Positions 9,771-19,609 are shown, counted from the stretch's first letter. The stretch is DNA of 64,000 nucleotides from Psychrobacter sp. 72-O-c (GCF_904846605.1 NZ_CAJHBI010000006.1:59872-123871); one strand, 5' to 3'. Numbers and translations: made by a program. The notes: generated by a model from the letters alone, not told the origin.

Positions 9771-9831
9771 ATACTTTAGCGCTTATTGTAGTTTCTTATT
9801 GCAGTTGCTTATTATCAGTAATGCTGAGTCG

Positions 9832-10998
9832 TTATAACCCAGCATCTGCTTTTAGAATTTCCGCTTTATCAGTTTTTTCCCACGTAAAGGCAGTCTCCGA
9901 GCCTGGGCGACCAAAATGTCCAAAGGACGCGGTTTGCTGATACATGGGCTGCAATAGATTAAGCATACGGGTGATGCCGTAAGGACGTAAATCAAAATGC
10001 TTGCGAATCAGTCGGATGATTTCATCAGAGCTGATTTTGCTAGTACCAAAGGTATTGACCGAGATAGAAGTAGGCTCAGCAACGCCAATAGCATAACTAA
10101 CTTGTACTTCACAACGATCAGTAATACCTGCGGCGACTAGGTTTTTGGCAACGTAGCGTACCGCATAGGCGGCACTGCGGTCAACCTTAGAAGGATCTTT
10201 ACCACTAAATGCACCGCCGCCATGACGCGCCATACCGCCATAGGTATCAACGATGATTTTACGTCCAGTAAGTCCCGCATCTCCAACAGGGCCGCCAATG
10301 ACAAACTTGCCGGTTGGGTTGATGTGGTAACGAGTGCCCGCGTGCAAGAGGTCGGCTGGTAATACATGCTTGATGATGGACTCCATCACCGCTTCTTGCA
10401 AATCAGTTTGTGAAATACTCGGATCATGCTGAGTAGATAGTACCACCGCATCAATAGCAGTCGGACGATTGCCGTCATACTTTAATGTCACTTGCGCTTT
10501 GGCATCGGGGCGTAACCAAGGTAAATCACCGGCACGGCGCAGCTCAGATTGACGCTCCATCAAGCGATGAGCAAATTCGATTGGCGCTGGCATTAGCACT
10601 TCGGTTTCATTACTGGCATAACCGAACATCAACCCTTGGTCACCCGCACCTTGCTCTTCAGGATTGGCACGATCAACGCCTTGAGCAATCTCAGGTGACT
10701 GCTTGCCCAGCATATTGATCACTGCGCAAGTTTCACCATCAAAACCAAGGTCTGAGTGGTGATAGCCAATACCGTTGACGGTATCACGTACGATACGTTC
10801 AAAATCGACATTGGCTGTGCTTGAGATTTCACCGGCCAGTACCACAGCCCCTGTTTTGACTAGCGTTTCACACGCCACGCGAGCATTAATGTCTTCACGT
10901 AATATCGCATCGAGTATGGCATCTGAGATTTGGTCAGCCATTTTATCGGGATGGCCTTCGCTCACGGATTCTGAAGTAAATAAGTTGTATTCACGCAT
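9832..10998 (-). CDS. metK: S-adenosylmethionine synthetase MetK
   Basis: MetK makes S-adenosylmethionine from methionine and ATP in the cytoplasm, supplying methyl groups for methylation and precursors for polyamines. Diagnostic motifs are [14 protein letters not shown] at the N-terminus, the ATP-binding motif [12 protein letters not shown], and the P-loop-like [19 protein letters not shown]. Starting at the ATG at 10998 gives 388 residues, close to the 384 of E. coli. An upstream in-frame TTG at 11022 would add eight residues that lack family similarity, so the ATG is preferred. The leader of about 400 bases shows no recognisable SAM riboswitch. Identity is certain. Confidence 0.98.
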   Translation of the reverse strand: MREYNLFTSESVSEGHPDKMADQISDAILDAILREDINARVACETLVKTGAVVLAGEISSTANVDFERIVRDTVNGIGYHHSDLGFDGETCAVINMLGKQSPEIAQGVDRANPEEQGAGDQGLMFGYASNETEVLMPAPIEFAHRLMERQSELRRAGDLPWLRPDAKAQVTLKYDGNRPTAIDAVVLSTQHDPSISQTDLQEAVMESIIKHVLPADLLHAGTRYHINPTGKFVIGGPVGDAGLTGRKIIVDTYGGMARHGGGAFSGKDPSKVDRSAAYAVRYVAKNLVAAGITDRCEVQVSYAIGVAEPTSISVNTFGTSKISSDEIIRLIRKHFDLRPYGITRMLNLLQPMYQQTASFGHFGRPGSETAFTWEKTDKAEILKADAGL

Positions 10999-11425
10999 AA
11001 TGGGATCGCTTAATTGAATCAATAAAGATGGGAAAAAGCATAACGGCTGAGCGCAGCTTTAATTAATATTGGTCATGTAATTATTTGCTCGGTAGTCAAC
11101 TGGTTTCGCTTATAAATAGTTTTGCTTAATTTGTTTAATAACTTACTCAAAAATAGCTACTGATAAACAATGCCCTGCTGATTTTCGGCAGTTTTAGCGT
11201 AAGACCATTAAGATAAGGTTAACGCATAGCTACTACCATTTATACGTTTATCATCTTATTATCATGATAATTGATACGCAGTAACAACACGAAAATAGGC
11301 TTATTCTACCTTGAAACGCCATAAAACTCTAGTGAGCTACGCTTGTTCTATTATAAGTAATACTCAACAAGGCGTTTGTTATGATAAACCTATGATGCCG
11401 CTAGTGGCTAAATTTGTTGGCACAC
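10999..11425. other. Intergenic region between nth and metK
   Basis: About 430 bases with no convincing ORF. It must hold the metK promoter (read on the minus strand). I see only a weak hairpin, CTGCTGATTTTCGGCAG near 11174-11192, and no SAM riboswitch fold that I can recognise. Confidence 0.4.
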
Positions 11426-12121
11426 TTAAAAGTCTAAAAAAGCGGCTTTGTCTTTAAACATACATTCTGCATACACAGGACAAGCGCCGCATTTAGGAGT
11501 GCGCGCCTGACAGGTATAACGTCCATGCAAAATCAGATAATGATGAGCATCAAGCATAAAATCCTCTGGAATGCGCTCGACTAGTTTCTGTTCAACGATT
11601 AATACGTTTTTCCCCGTAGCCAGCCCCGTACGATTGCCCACACGAAAGATATGGGTATCGACCGCCATGGTCGGCTGGCCAAAGGCGGTATTGAGCACCA
11701 CATTCGCGGTCTTGCGTCCAACGCCTGCTAGCGACTCTAAGTCCTTACGATTATCAGGCACTTGACTATCAAATTTATCAATTAAGTCGCGGCAAGTTTT
11801 AATAACGTTTTTGGCTTTGGCATTATATAAGCCGATATTTTTGATATATGCTTTAAGTCCGTCTTCGCCCAATGCCCAGATCGCCTCAGGAGTATTAGCT
11901 ACCGGATACAACTGGCGAGTGGCAATGTTCACACTTACATCGGTGGCCTGCGCGGATAAAATTACCGCGATAAGTAGCTCGAAGTTACTGTAATAACTTA
12001 ATTCAGTGACTGGCTCCTCAATCGTAGCAGCCAGCTTTTCAAAAAATGGCCGTACGTCACGATTGGGCAAGCGTCTTGATGGCGGTGTATCCGCAGTTTT
12101 GTGTTGAACCGTTTTACTCAT
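11426..12121 (-). CDS. nth: Endonuclease III (Nth)
   Basis: Nth is a bifunctional DNA glycosylase/AP lyase that removes oxidised pyrimidines in base-excision repair. The 231-residue protein carries the helix-hairpin-helix and catalytic segment SLAGVGRKTANVVLNTAF, with the catalytic lysine after the GVGR turn and the catalytic aspartate in AVDTHIFRV. Near the C-terminus is the [4Fe-4S] loop with Nth spacing Cx6Cx2Cx5C (CQARTPKCGACPVYAEC). The N-terminal 20 residues are an extension compared with E. coli (211 residues). It lies about 335 bases downstream of the orphan rnfB-like gene on the same strand. In E. coli nth follows the rsx/rnf operon, so this adjacency is a remnant of that arrangement. 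Confidence 0.97.
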   Translation of the reverse strand: MSKTVQHKTADTPPSRRLPNRDVRPFFEKLAATIEEPVTELSYYSNFELLIAVILSAQATDVSVNIATRQLYPVANTPEAIWALGEDGLKAYIKNIGLYNAKAKNVIKTCRDLIDKFDSQVPDNRKDLESLAGVGRKTANVVLNTAFGQPTMAVDTHIFRVGNRTGLATGKNVLIVEQKLVERIPEDFMLDAHHYLILHGRYTCQARTPKCGACPVYAECMFKDKAAFLDF

Positions 12122-12404
12122 GGCGTTTTGGCTATCGTTTTTAGTGACTGTTATTTTTAGATACTGTTTTTTTCAACTGCTGGTTTTAACTGCTGTTTTT
12201 GGCTAGTTTTTAGATATTGTTATTAGTGATGCTGGTTGATAAATTAAAAGTTATAGACAGTTCGAAATAAAAGAGAGTCACTTATATCAACGTGCTACTG
12301 GTATAAGTTTTTCTTGCGTGCTGTTCGCAAGCGTGACAGAGGCTGCAAAAAATTCATACCAGCAGCACTGTATCATTTTTAAAATTGGATCGACTATATA
12401 CCAG

Positions 12405-12450
12405 CTCTTTAATTATACCGTCTCTTTAATTATACCGTCTCTTTAATAAT
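12405..12450. repeat. 17-bp tandem repeat (2.7 copies)
   Basis: The unit CTCTTTAATTATACCGT is repeated exactly at 12405-12421 and 12422-12438, with a partial third copy to about 12450. It lies in the gap between the rnfB-like stop codon and nth, just after the rnfB-like gene. No function is evident. Confidence 0.85.
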
Positions 12451-12456
12451 AAATAC

Positions 12457-13335
12457 CTATATCTGCGCAAGTTGCGATTGTAACGCTTCAAGTTCAGCTT
12501 GTTTACTGCTATTCGCTCGCACGCTTAGCTGCTTCTCTAGCTTTTTAATTTTACTGCGTAACTTGGCGGCGGCGATGGTATCTTTTGCTTGTTGCTCACT
12601 GATATCAAGCGTTTTAGTAGCTGCGTTATTAAGCTTGGCCTCTACCATACTGACCACAGGTCTGCTATTGCTGCTATCAGCAAGCTGCTCGGTAACGCGT
12701 CTGAGATGGGTATGATAACGCTGACGTAGCTCATCCTGCTCTTGTACACGCTCGGAAGTTGATAACGGCCGCTCAATAGTGACCAAATCAATGCAATCAA
12801 CCGGGCAGGGCGCTATGCACAGCTCGCAGCCCGTACACAAATCGGTAAAAATGGTATGCATATGCTTGCCCGTACCGACAATGGCATCAACCGGACACGC
12901 GGGAATACATTTAGTGCAGCCGATACAATCATCTTCACGGATAACGGCACGGACTTCACGAGGACGCTCTGTTATAGAGTCTATTGACCACTTTGAAGGT
13001 GCGGCAGAAAGTAGATTCTCAGCCCTATTTGCAATGTTATTCTCGATATTATTGGCGGTATCACTTTCGTCATTGGGGTTAATAATGTGGGCAATGGCAT
13101 CGGTAACAGGCTGACCACCGGGCACGCATTTATTGTACGGCTCGCCATCGATGACAATGGCAGCGGCATAAGGCAAACAGCCGTCTGGATGCTCACAGAG
13201 ACCACATTGAGTTTGTGGCAGGCAAGCATCAATAAGCGCAATTTGCTCTTGCCTATCAGCGGGCAAAGTATCAAGCGCTAATGTATCAAACAATATGGGC
13301 AGATTTGCTAAGCGGGCGTGTATAGTACTGGGCAT
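12457..13335 (-). CDS. Orphan RnfB-like iron-sulfur electron-transfer protein
   Basis: The 292-residue protein has an N-terminal Fe-S domain of the RnfB type (Cx2Cx4C as [10 protein letters not shown], with a fourth upstream Cys in ACLPQTQCG, residues about 33-51). Two 4Fe-4S ferredoxin motifs follow near residues 135-185 ([12 protein letters not shown] and [12 protein letters not shown]). Such clusters pass electrons between soluble donors and membrane complexes. Unlike genuine RnfB it has no N-terminal membrane helix and instead has a long charged C-terminal helix. No rnfA, C, D, G or E genes are nearby, so a Rnf pump is not supported here. Similar orphan RnfB-like proteins occur beside nth in pseudomonads and relatives. 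Its partner is unknown; feeding electrons to Fe-S enzymes is one guess. Confidence 0.85.
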   Translation of the reverse strand: MPSTIHARLANLPILFDTLALDTLPADRQEQIALIDACLPQTQCGLCEHPDGCLPYAAAIVIDGEPYNKCVPGGQPVTDAIAHIINPNDESDTANNIENNIANRAENLLSAAPSKWSIDSITERPREVRAVIREDDCIGCTKCIPACPVDAIVGTGKHMHTIFTDLCTGCELCIAPCPVDCIDLVTIERPLSTSERVQEQDELRQRYHTHLRRVTEQLADSSNSRPVVSMVEAKLNNAATKTLDISEQQAKDTIAAAKLRSKIKKLEKQLSVRANSSKQAELEALQSQLAQI

Positions 13336-13430
13336 TTAATTCATGGCCTTAAAACTGGCTTAAAAAGAGTGATGATATATGAAGGTACTAATGATAAAAG
13401 TGCTAATGATGAAGGTATTCACAATAAAAA

Positions 13431-14360
13431 CTAAAGCGACATACCTTGCTCATGGACAATTTGCTCTATCAACTCATAAGCAATGCTACCTTTAAAAGGT
13501 ATCTTAGGTAAGTTTGAGATATCAAAAAATTCAGCATGTGATAGCTCATCTTCTTGTACTACAATGTCGCCACTCGCATAACATGCTCGAAAACCAAGCA
13601 TCAGATTAGAGGGAAAAGGCCATGGCTGACTACTCACATAGCGAATATCTAACAAGCTAATATTTACTTCCTCAGCTACTTCGCGTACCACCGCGTGCTC
13701 TAAGCTTTCACCGACTTCTACAAAACCAGCAATCAGGCCGTATTGTAATGGCAAACTTTGCTGTCCATAACGATGGTGATGCGCCAGTAAAATCTGCATC
13801 TCACCCGTTTGCGGGTTAGGACGAGTAATGGCCGTAATCACACAGGGCTGTACTCGTGGATATTGGCGTAGTTGACAGACCTGACATACCATGGCGCGCT
13901 CATCTCGTTTGGCCGCGGTTACTGGGGCACTACAGCGACTACAAAACTGGGTATCTGCTTGCCAGCGTAATAATTGTATGGCTTGGCTAAGCTGAGCAGA
14001 AAGCGCTACCGGTAGCTGAGTGATGAGCTGTCGATAGGTAATAAAAAAATTATCACTATTTGAAATGCTATCCGTAATTATCGGTAAGGCAATATCATTC
14101 GTTACCGCATAGTCATAAGTAATAGCGCTGGTTGCTGGAGCACTAGCACTTATAACATCAACATCAATAAAGTCATCAGACACCCAGTGGCTTGGTGCTA
14201 GACTTTCCAGTAGCTCTACTCGCCCAACCTGATAGGCTTGCAGGCATTCGCTATCGTCTACGGTATCGAACTCTGATAATTGAACTTGCAGTGGCAACCA
14301 ACCATCCAGCGTTCGACGACACAAAACGGTCCCGTCATTAAGTATAAAAGCGCTGCTCAT
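13431..14360 (-). CDS. nudC: NAD(+)/NADH diphosphatase NudC
   Basis: A Nudix hydrolase that cleaves NAD(H) to NMN(H) and AMP and can remove NAD caps from RNA. The 309-residue protein has the NudC domain order: a variable N-terminal domain; a zinc ribbon with CSRC (about 140-143) and CQVC (about 158-161); then the Nudix box GFVEVGESLEHAVVREVAEE. The NudC-diagnostic motif SQPWPFPSNLMLGF follows, separating it from other Nudix enzymes. The N-terminal domain is longer than in E. coli NudC (257 residues). It is followed by the rnfB-like gene and preceded by fimL, all on one strand with gaps of about 95-120 bases, so co-transcription is plausible. The nudC-fimL adjacency is also found in Pseudomonas aeruginosa as I recall it. 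Confidence 0.95.
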   Translation of the reverse strand: MSSAFILNDGTVLCRRTLDGWLPLQVQLSEFDTVDDSECLQAYQVGRVELLESLAPSHWVSDDFIDVDVISASAPATSAITYDYAVTNDIALPIITDSISNSDNFFITYRQLITQLPVALSAQLSQAIQLLRWQADTQFCSRCSAPVTAAKRDERAMVCQVCQLRQYPRVQPCVITAITRPNPQTGEMQILLAHHHRYGQQSLPLQYGLIAGFVEVGESLEHAVVREVAEEVNISLLDIRYVSSQPWPFPSNLMLGFRACYASGDIVVQEDELSHAEFFDISNLPKIPFKGSIAYELIEQIVHEQGMSL

Positions 14361-14477
14361 AGCAAACTCAAACTATTCAAGGCAAGCGTAGGCCAAATCA
14401 GGCATAAACTTGTTTAAAATAAAGGGTATAACTGTTTTAAGATAACGAGTGTAACCGTATCAAAACAACCGTAACGG

Positions 14478-16160
14478 TTAAGCGGCGAGCAGCTGACTTA
14501 AGCTGTGCTGACCCACATCAAGCGCCTGCTTACTCACAGGACGATTATGTTCAAAGCCATCCAAATGATAATCTACTGCCATCATCACATCAGCGATATA
14601 AGCTAGGCTGTGATCGTCGATGCGTTTATCATCTGTGAGACATTGCTGTATATAAGTCGCTAATTGACTGAGCATACTGGCGGCCGTTGGCAATTGTAAA
14701 AAGCGTACTGCACCAGCAACTTGGCGCATCATTTCAGGTATATTCTGAATATTGAGCAGATCTCGCTGAGCCTCAGACATATAATCATTGATGGCCTGTT
14801 CTGCACTGGCAATGGCAGTACGGCTTTCTTGTACTAAAGTGTCATACGCGGTATTGAGCTGATGTAATGAAATACGAGGATTATTCAGTGGCAAGTAGAC
14901 CGCCCCTGGAGTATGCATTTTTGCCATGGAGATAGCCGCATTCTCGGCACGCATTAATGCCAATAATAAGCCATCAAAATCTTCAGGAGAGGGCGTTCGC
15001 CACTTGGTTATCTCGTCTGCCGCTGTACGAAGGCTCATAGCGGCATCTGATAACCCTAATAAGCGGAACGCTGAGCTGAGCTGTATAAGTTCATTGGTTA
15101 TTTGAGCGGTTTGCGCAGCAGCAGGGCTTAGCGTATCTCCGCGCGCATAGTGATCGACATTTTCTTTGATAGTATTAATCTGCGTTTGAATAATGGCGTT
15201 TAGAGAGTCGGTGAGCGAGCGATTAGGACCGAATAAGAAGCGCTTCATCAGCTCGCGCTGTGATTCATCTAGCTTATTGTCGGCATATTGCTCACGCAAC
15301 AGCTTGGCTTTTTCGTTATCACGTTGGCAGGCAAAACTAACTAAATCGGCGAAACGGCTGTCCATCACTGGCAAATAACTGTGAAACTGTTGCTCTAGGT
15401 AAATAAGCGTGTGCTTTTGACTAAGGTTCAACGGCAATATAACAGCAAGATCAGTAACAGCTGCGGTTGCTGCTTGCCAAAATAAGCTGCTCGTATGTGC
15501 CCCTATCAAGGCACAGGCAGCGCTCATAGCATTTAGTTTTTGCTGAGCATCTTCGCTGAGTGCGCCATCTTGATAAGTCAGCGCAACCCCAAGGCCGCTA
15601 CGATAGGCATAGCTCAAAAAGTCGCTATCAAGATTGAGCTCACTGAGCGATTGAAAGTTTTGTTCTGGGTTGGCGATAACCACGCTACTACTACCATAAG
15701 TAGCAAAATAATCTGCTTCGATAGCCGCCTCTGTGCTATGAGCGCGCAGCTTATTAATAATAGGTAGCAATAACGACGGTTTTACGGTCTCGGTCAAGAG
15801 TACAAATTCAACATAGCGATCAAGCGTCATAATGGCTTCTGACAAGTCCATAATCAACGCTGTATCGTTATTATCACCACTGTCATAAAGCTGCTGTAAA
15901 CCCTGAGCGATGGCCGTGCTTAATACTTGTCCACCCGCGAGCGTAATCAGTTCAAAAATACAAGAAAGCTGTCTAAGGACGCTAATAGAGTCTAATAACA
16001 AAGGCGCTTGAGCATTGTCATCATTAAATTCGCTTAGATGAACCTCAGTGTCTTTAAGCGTCACTATAATTTCTTCATGCAATATATGTAACGATGGCAG
16101 ATCAAAGTTAGTAATACTAAGCGTTGGGGCCGTTAATTTTATTTGCTCAGACTGGTTCAT
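14478..16160 (-). CDS. fimL: FimL-type type IV pilus regulator (ChpA N-terminal homologue)
   Basis: A 560-residue, mostly helical soluble protein without transmembrane segments. Its pattern fits FimL, the stand-alone relative of the N-terminal, Hpt-like portion of the chemosensory kinase ChpA. Supporting segments are the helical repeats around SVLRQLSCIFELITLAGGQV, MDLSEAIMTLDRYVEFVLL and a second module with MMRQVAGAVRFLQLPTAASM. The Hpt-like helices lack an obvious phosphorylatable histidine motif, as in FimL. In P. aeruginosa FimL promotes twitching motility and raises cAMP through the Pil-Chp pathway and FimV. Length (about 557 in P. aeruginosa) and the neighbouring nudC both support the assignment. 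No other pilus genes are in the window. The call rests on pattern recognition without alignment. Confidence 0.75.
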   Translation of the reverse strand: MNQSEQIKLTAPTLSITNFDLPSLHILHEEIIVTLKDTEVHLSEFNDDNAQAPLLLDSISVLRQLSCIFELITLAGGQVLSTAIAQGLQQLYDSGDNNDTALIMDLSEAIMTLDRYVEFVLLTETVKPSLLLPIINKLRAHSTEAAIEADYFATYGSSSVVIANPEQNFQSLSELNLDSDFLSYAYRSGLGVALTYQDGALSEDAQQKLNAMSAACALIGAHTSSLFWQAATAAVTDLAVILPLNLSQKHTLIYLEQQFHSYLPVMDSRFADLVSFACQRDNEKAKLLREQYADNKLDESQRELMKRFLFGPNRSLTDSLNAIIQTQINTIKENVDHYARGDTLSPAAAQTAQITNELIQLSSAFRLLGLSDAAMSLRTAADEITKWRTPSPEDFDGLLLALMRAENAAISMAKMHTPGAVYLPLNNPRISLHQLNTAYDTLVQESRTAIASAEQAINDYMSEAQRDLLNIQNIPEMMRQVAGAVRFLQLPTAASMLSQLATYIQQCLTDDKRIDDHSLAYIADVMMAVDYHLDGFEHNRPVSKQALDVGQHSLSQLLAA

Positions 16161-16325
16161 AGTTGTTTTTCCATCAATTGCTGATAACGTTGGGTGGCTG
16201 TTTATCAGATAGTTAGTTACCAGAATTAGTTATAAGAATTATTAATTACTAAGGCAATAATGGTTCATATTATTATAATTAAAAGCGTGCTATATACCTA
16301 TCAGTATAAGCTATTATCCCTTCAA

Positions 16326-18059
16326 TCACTGCGACATTTTGGCTTGGATTTCAGGGTAATCTTCTGCTAACGTCGCAAACCAGCTTTGATTGGTTGCCTC
16401 ATCTACGGTTGATTCTACTAACAAAGCCGCTAAATTGGTGAAATTAGCGTGAGCAGTGGGAGCACCATCCGTTTGCGTGTCTTCTTCAATGGCTAGAGTG
16501 ACCTGTCCACCCGTCATTGCTAGATAAACTTCAGCTAAAATTTCTGAGTCCAATAACGCTCCATGAAAGGTACGGTCTTGCTTGCCGACATTTAAGCGGC
16601 GTACCAGTGCATCGAGTGTATTCTTTTGGCCAGGGTATTGCTGTTTGGCCATTACTAGCGAGTCGGTCACTTTTACCCGCTGCGCAAAGTCTGTTAGGCC
16701 AACCTTATTAAACTCCATGGACAAAAAACTGATATCAAATGAAGCATTGTGGGCAATGATTTCTGCCCCATCCATAAACTCATATAACGGTTTGGCAATT
16801 TTATCAAAAGTTGGCTTGTCGGTTAAGAACGCCTCGGAGATACCGTGAATACGGATGACCACATCATCCATACCGCGTTGCGGATTGATATAAACGTGTA
16901 GCTTTTCACCGGTAAATTTACGACCGATCATCTCTACGATACCCACTTCAATTACACGGTCGCCTTTGAGCGGATCGAGTCCTGTAGTCTCAGTATCCAT
17001 GATCAGCTGCCGATTGGCTTCATGACGATTAATAGGCTTGGGTAATAGCGGTCGAAAATGTGGGTTGGCGCGGCTGGTATCACCATCGAAACTTGGCAAA
17101 TCAGTTGGCGCATTATCCTGCATGGCTGGCTCGTTGCTGTTTGTGTTCAGGCTATTCATCATAGGTTCTGTGGTCATGGCATCGGTGCTTATATCAGTAT
17201 CTATATCGGTACTGGCAGTCGTCAGCGTGTCAGTGGCATAAGTCGTATTATGCTCATTACTGCTATGCTCAATGGCTGTTTGTTCAGTAACTGGTTGATC
17301 AATCGTTGTTTGTTTAATGAAACCATCGTCTGACTCAGCAGCGTTTACGTCGTCATCTAAGTCGTCATCTAAATCTAGGCCATCATCCATCATGTTCAAA
17401 CCTAATGGGTCATCTAGAAGCCAATCAACATCAGGTGCTACTCGACTGTCATGTATTTGGCTGTCATTAGGCATTATTTGCTCTTTTTTTTTAGCAGTAT
17501 CGTCAATAAGTCTAGCAGACTGCTCATTATATTGCTTATTAACAACATCTTGCTCACTATTCGACGTCACACCAAGATTTGCCAATTCATCGGCTTTTTC
17601 ATTACCAGCGTGTCCAGCATGGCCTTTGACCCAATGCCAGTCAACATCTCGCGCTTGGCGTAGCTCATCTAACTGCTGCCATAGATCTTGATTGGCAACG
17701 GGTTTTCTGCTGGCCGTTTTCCAGCCTTTTTTCTTCCAGTTGTCAATCCATTCTGTAATGCCGTTTTTAACGTAGCTTGAATCGGTCCAAATTTCAAGTT
17801 TCAGCTCACGAGGGCTATGTTTCAGCGCTTGAATGGCACCCATCAGCTCCATACGATTATTGGTCGTATCGCTATCACCGCCATATATATCCTGTGAGCT
17901 CCCATCGCTAAATATCAGGTGAGCACCCCAGCCGCCAGCGCCCGGATTGCCTTTACAGGCACCATCGGTATAGGCAACAGTCGCGTCTGTTTTGGCTGCC
18001 ATTGGATCAATAGTATGGTTTTTGATAGCGGGTTGCGATGGCGTATAATTGTCTGACAT
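16326..18059 (-). CDS. dnaQ: Fusion: ribonuclease HI - DNA polymerase III epsilon (proofreading exonuclease)
   Basis: One 577-residue protein combines two replication functions. Residues about 25-170 are RNase [19 protein letters not shown] (first catalytic Asp), NNRMELMGA (Glu), [11 protein letters not shown] (Asp) and [17 protein letters not shown] (His, Asp). An acidic, Thr/Asp/Asn-rich linker of about 170 residues follows. Residues about 345-530 are the DnaQ DEDDh exonuclease, with [21 protein letters not shown] and [24 protein letters not shown] then resembles the clamp-binding motif of E. coli epsilon. In E. coli rnhA and dnaQ are divergent neighbours; here they are one ORF. The start chosen (ATG, preceded by GAG 4 bases upstream) omits a 54-residue extension without family similarity; an ATG at 18068 is the alternative. 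Confidence 0.95.
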   Translation of the reverse strand: MSDNYTPSQPAIKNHTIDPMAAKTDATVAYTDGACKGNPGAGGWGAHLIFSDGSSQDIYGGDSDTTNNRMELMGAIQALKHSPRELKLEIWTDSSYVKNGITEWIDNWKKKGWKTASRKPVANQDLWQQLDELRQARDVDWHWVKGHAGHAGNEKADELANLGVTSNSEQDVVNKQYNEQSARLIDDTAKKKEQIMPNDSQIHDSRVAPDVDWLLDDPLGLNMMDDGLDLDDDLDDDVNAAESDDGFIKQTTIDQPVTEQTAIEHSSNEHNTTYATDTLTTASTDIDTDISTDAMTTEPMMNSLNTNSNEPAMQDNAPTDLPSFDGDTSRANPHFRPLLPKPINRHEANRQLIMDTETTGLDPLKGDRVIEVGIVEMIGRKFTGEKLHVYINPQRGMDDVVIRIHGISEAFLTDKPTFDKIAKPLYEFMDGAEIIAHNASFDISFLSMEFNKVGLTDFAQRVKVTDSLVMAKQQYPGQKNTLDALVRRLNVGKQDRTFHGALLDSEILAEVYLAMTGGQVTLAIEEDTQTDGAPTAHANFTNLAALLVESTVDEATNQSWFATLAEDYPEIQAKMSQ

Positions 18060-18403
18060 AAAACTCATTGGCCTAATAAATGATAAATGTATGAGGGTAT
18101 TAATGGGGTTGGTAAGCGCCACGGAAATGCTGAAAATACATTTAGTGACTACTGATAACTGATAATAACAGCGCTTGATTATAACAAATCTGCTAGCAAC
18201 ATGGGCAATCGCAATCCACAAAATAGTAAAACCACATATCAGAGCAGCAACTTTTTAAATTTCTGTTAAAATAAGTCTAATGGAAAATTCTAGTCATAAT
18301 TTATCTGGATTTATCCAAGCGTATTGACGCTGCCACAACATATTTAACAATAGCACTTCAACTAAAAAAACCTCTCAACGCATTAACGCAGGATGACCTT
18401 ATC

Positions 18404-18970
18404 ATGTTCTTACGCTCAGACGTTATTTGTAAAAAACTGACTTTAGTAGCGGTCTGTATCACTGCGAGCAGTGCACTATTTTTAACAGGTTGTAATGATA
18501 CTAGTACTACTGCGGTGGATAACAATTCGGCTAACGCCACCGCTACTGAACCGGATTTATCTGTGTTTGAAGGTTGCTATACCGTTAGTAATGACGAGCC
18601 AGCCCAAATAAAAGTCAGTCAACAAGACGGCGCTTGGGTGATGCAAATGAAAGAGCCTGCCAGTGCCAAACGTGTTTGGGATAATCCTGAGCCGTTGGAA
18701 GTGCTCGATAACAGTCAAATACCCAAATACTTCTCTATTGATCCCGATAATATCGATGCAGTCATTGCGCGTCCTGATAGGGTGCTGGTCATGGCCCATG
18801 TCAAACCTGTCTATGCCAACATCGATCCACTGTTGGATAGTGAGTATTTAGCTTATATTTATAAAGGCGCAAACACTATTTATCGGTTAGATTGTGATGA
18901 AATTAATACCGATATTTTGGCCAATCCTCATGCCAATATTGTTATTGATAACGTTAATGAAAGTCTCTAG
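18404..18970 (+). CDS. Hypothetical lipoprotein
   Basis: A 188-residue protein with a clear lipoprotein signal: basic N-terminus, hydrophobic core TLVAVCITASSALFL and lipobox LTGC (Cys at about 30). A short Asn/Thr/Ala-rich linker leads to a globular domain (about 50-188) starting FEGCYTVSNDEPAQIKVS. Later strands include IPKYFSIDPDNIDAVIARP and a conserved-looking pair of cysteines (FEGC and RLDC). The protein is probably anchored to the inner or outer membrane facing the periplasm. I do not recognise the domain. RBS AGGA lies about 10 bases upstream. The next gene on the same strand begins about 105 bases downstream. Confidence 0.65.
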   Translation: MFLRSDVICKKLTLVAVCITASSALFLTGCNDTSTTAVDNNSANATATEPDLSVFEGCYTVSNDEPAQIKVSQQDGAWVMQMKEPASAKRVWDNPEPLEVLDNSQIPKYFSIDPDNIDAVIARPDRVLVMAHVKPVYANIDPLLDSEYLAYIYKGANTIYRLDCDEINTDILANPHANIVIDNVNESL

Positions 18971-19076
18971 CGACAATGGGTCGTCAATAATTTTTAGTTT
19001 GTGCTACTAATAGCCTATAGTTGGTAACGTAGCATAATATGCCGTCAGTCATTTAGTAAATATATGGTCAGTTAAT

Positions 19077-19382
19077 ATGAATTTTTTAAGTTATGTGGTG
19101 TTAGGCGGTTTCTCTTATGCGGCGGGTTGGGCGATCCGCACTTATGTATTAAATAAACAGCCTGCGCCAGAGCAGCCATACAATTTAAAGCATCCCGCAA
19201 TTTTAGGCTATTTGGGCGTGTTCTTTATTATTATGCTCATCGTCTCATGGATGATTGGACGCTATGCGCTCGGTCATATCAGCCTCGATTTGCCATTTAT
19301 TATTATCAATAGCATCGTGGCTACCTTTGTTTATTCATTTGGTCTTAATCCAGAAAAAAAGAGCTATGATGTGCCTGATTAG
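19077..19382 (+). CDS. Small hypothetical membrane protein
   Basis: A 101-residue protein with about three hydrophobic segments: an N-terminal FLSYVVLGGFSYAAGWAI, then ILGYLGVFFIIMLIVSWMI (about 41-59), then FIIINSIVATFVYSFGL (about 73-90). It is expected in the inner membrane. The function is unknown and I recognise no family. The start has only a weak ribosome binding site. The 113-bp repeat shared with 63.6 kb begins directly after the stop codon. Confidence 0.55.
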   Translation: MNFLSYVVLGGFSYAAGWAIRTYVLNKQPAPEQPYNLKHPAILGYLGVFFIIMLIVSWMIGRYALGHISLDLPFIIINSIVATFVYSFGLNPEKKSYDVPD

Positions 19383-19384
19383 AA

Positions 19385-19497
19385 GCCTCTGGAGTGACGT
19401 AGTCACACAGCAAGCTAGAAAATTTTTTGCCAGTTATACGAAACCCTGTATGTATGTGTGTATCTATTTTATTGGTTACTGACTATAGCTGCTAGGG
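19385..19497. repeat. Dispersed repeat, copy A (partner at 63.6 kb)
   Basis: Begins GCCTCTGGAGTGACGTAGT and ends TTACTGACTATA. It aligns with 63621-63714 at roughly 75-80 percent by eye with a few short gaps. It contains the short palindrome GTGACGTAGTCAC. Its right edge, read in reverse (TATAGTCAGTAACCAA), resembles the probable left end of the IS630-like element at 63.8 kb. Confidence 0.7.
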
Positions 19498-19580
19498 TAA
19501 GTAAACCAAGCTAATAACATCAACTGAATAGATTAAGAAGCGGTATTGCAATGCTATGTTAAAAAGCTACATTACAAAGC

Positions 19581-19609
19581 TACGGCCGATGAGTTAATCA
19601 TCGGCCGTA
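19581..19609. terminator. Perfect 12-bp hairpin between convergent genes
   Basis: TACGGCCGATGA (19581-19592) pairs with TCATCGGCCGTA (19598-19609) across a 5-base loop. It lies between the convergent genes at 19077-19382 and 19719-20186. No long T-run follows on either strand, but the strength and position suggest bidirectional termination. Confidence 0.6.

Noticed and set aside
10999..11425. Possible SAM riboswitch before metK
   Set aside because: No conserved SAM-I, SAM-II or SAM-IV core or downstream expression platform was recognisable, and gammaproteobacterial metK is normally controlled by MetJ-type repression or otherwise.
12779..13114. 111-residue plus-strand ORF
   Set aside because: Antisense to the RnfB-like gene, with no family features or ribosome binding site.
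17317..17691. 124-residue plus-strand ORF rich in serine
   Set aside because: It is antisense to the rnhA-dnaQ fusion, whose motifs are intact; the Ser-rich translation is what reverse reading of Asp/Glu codons gives.
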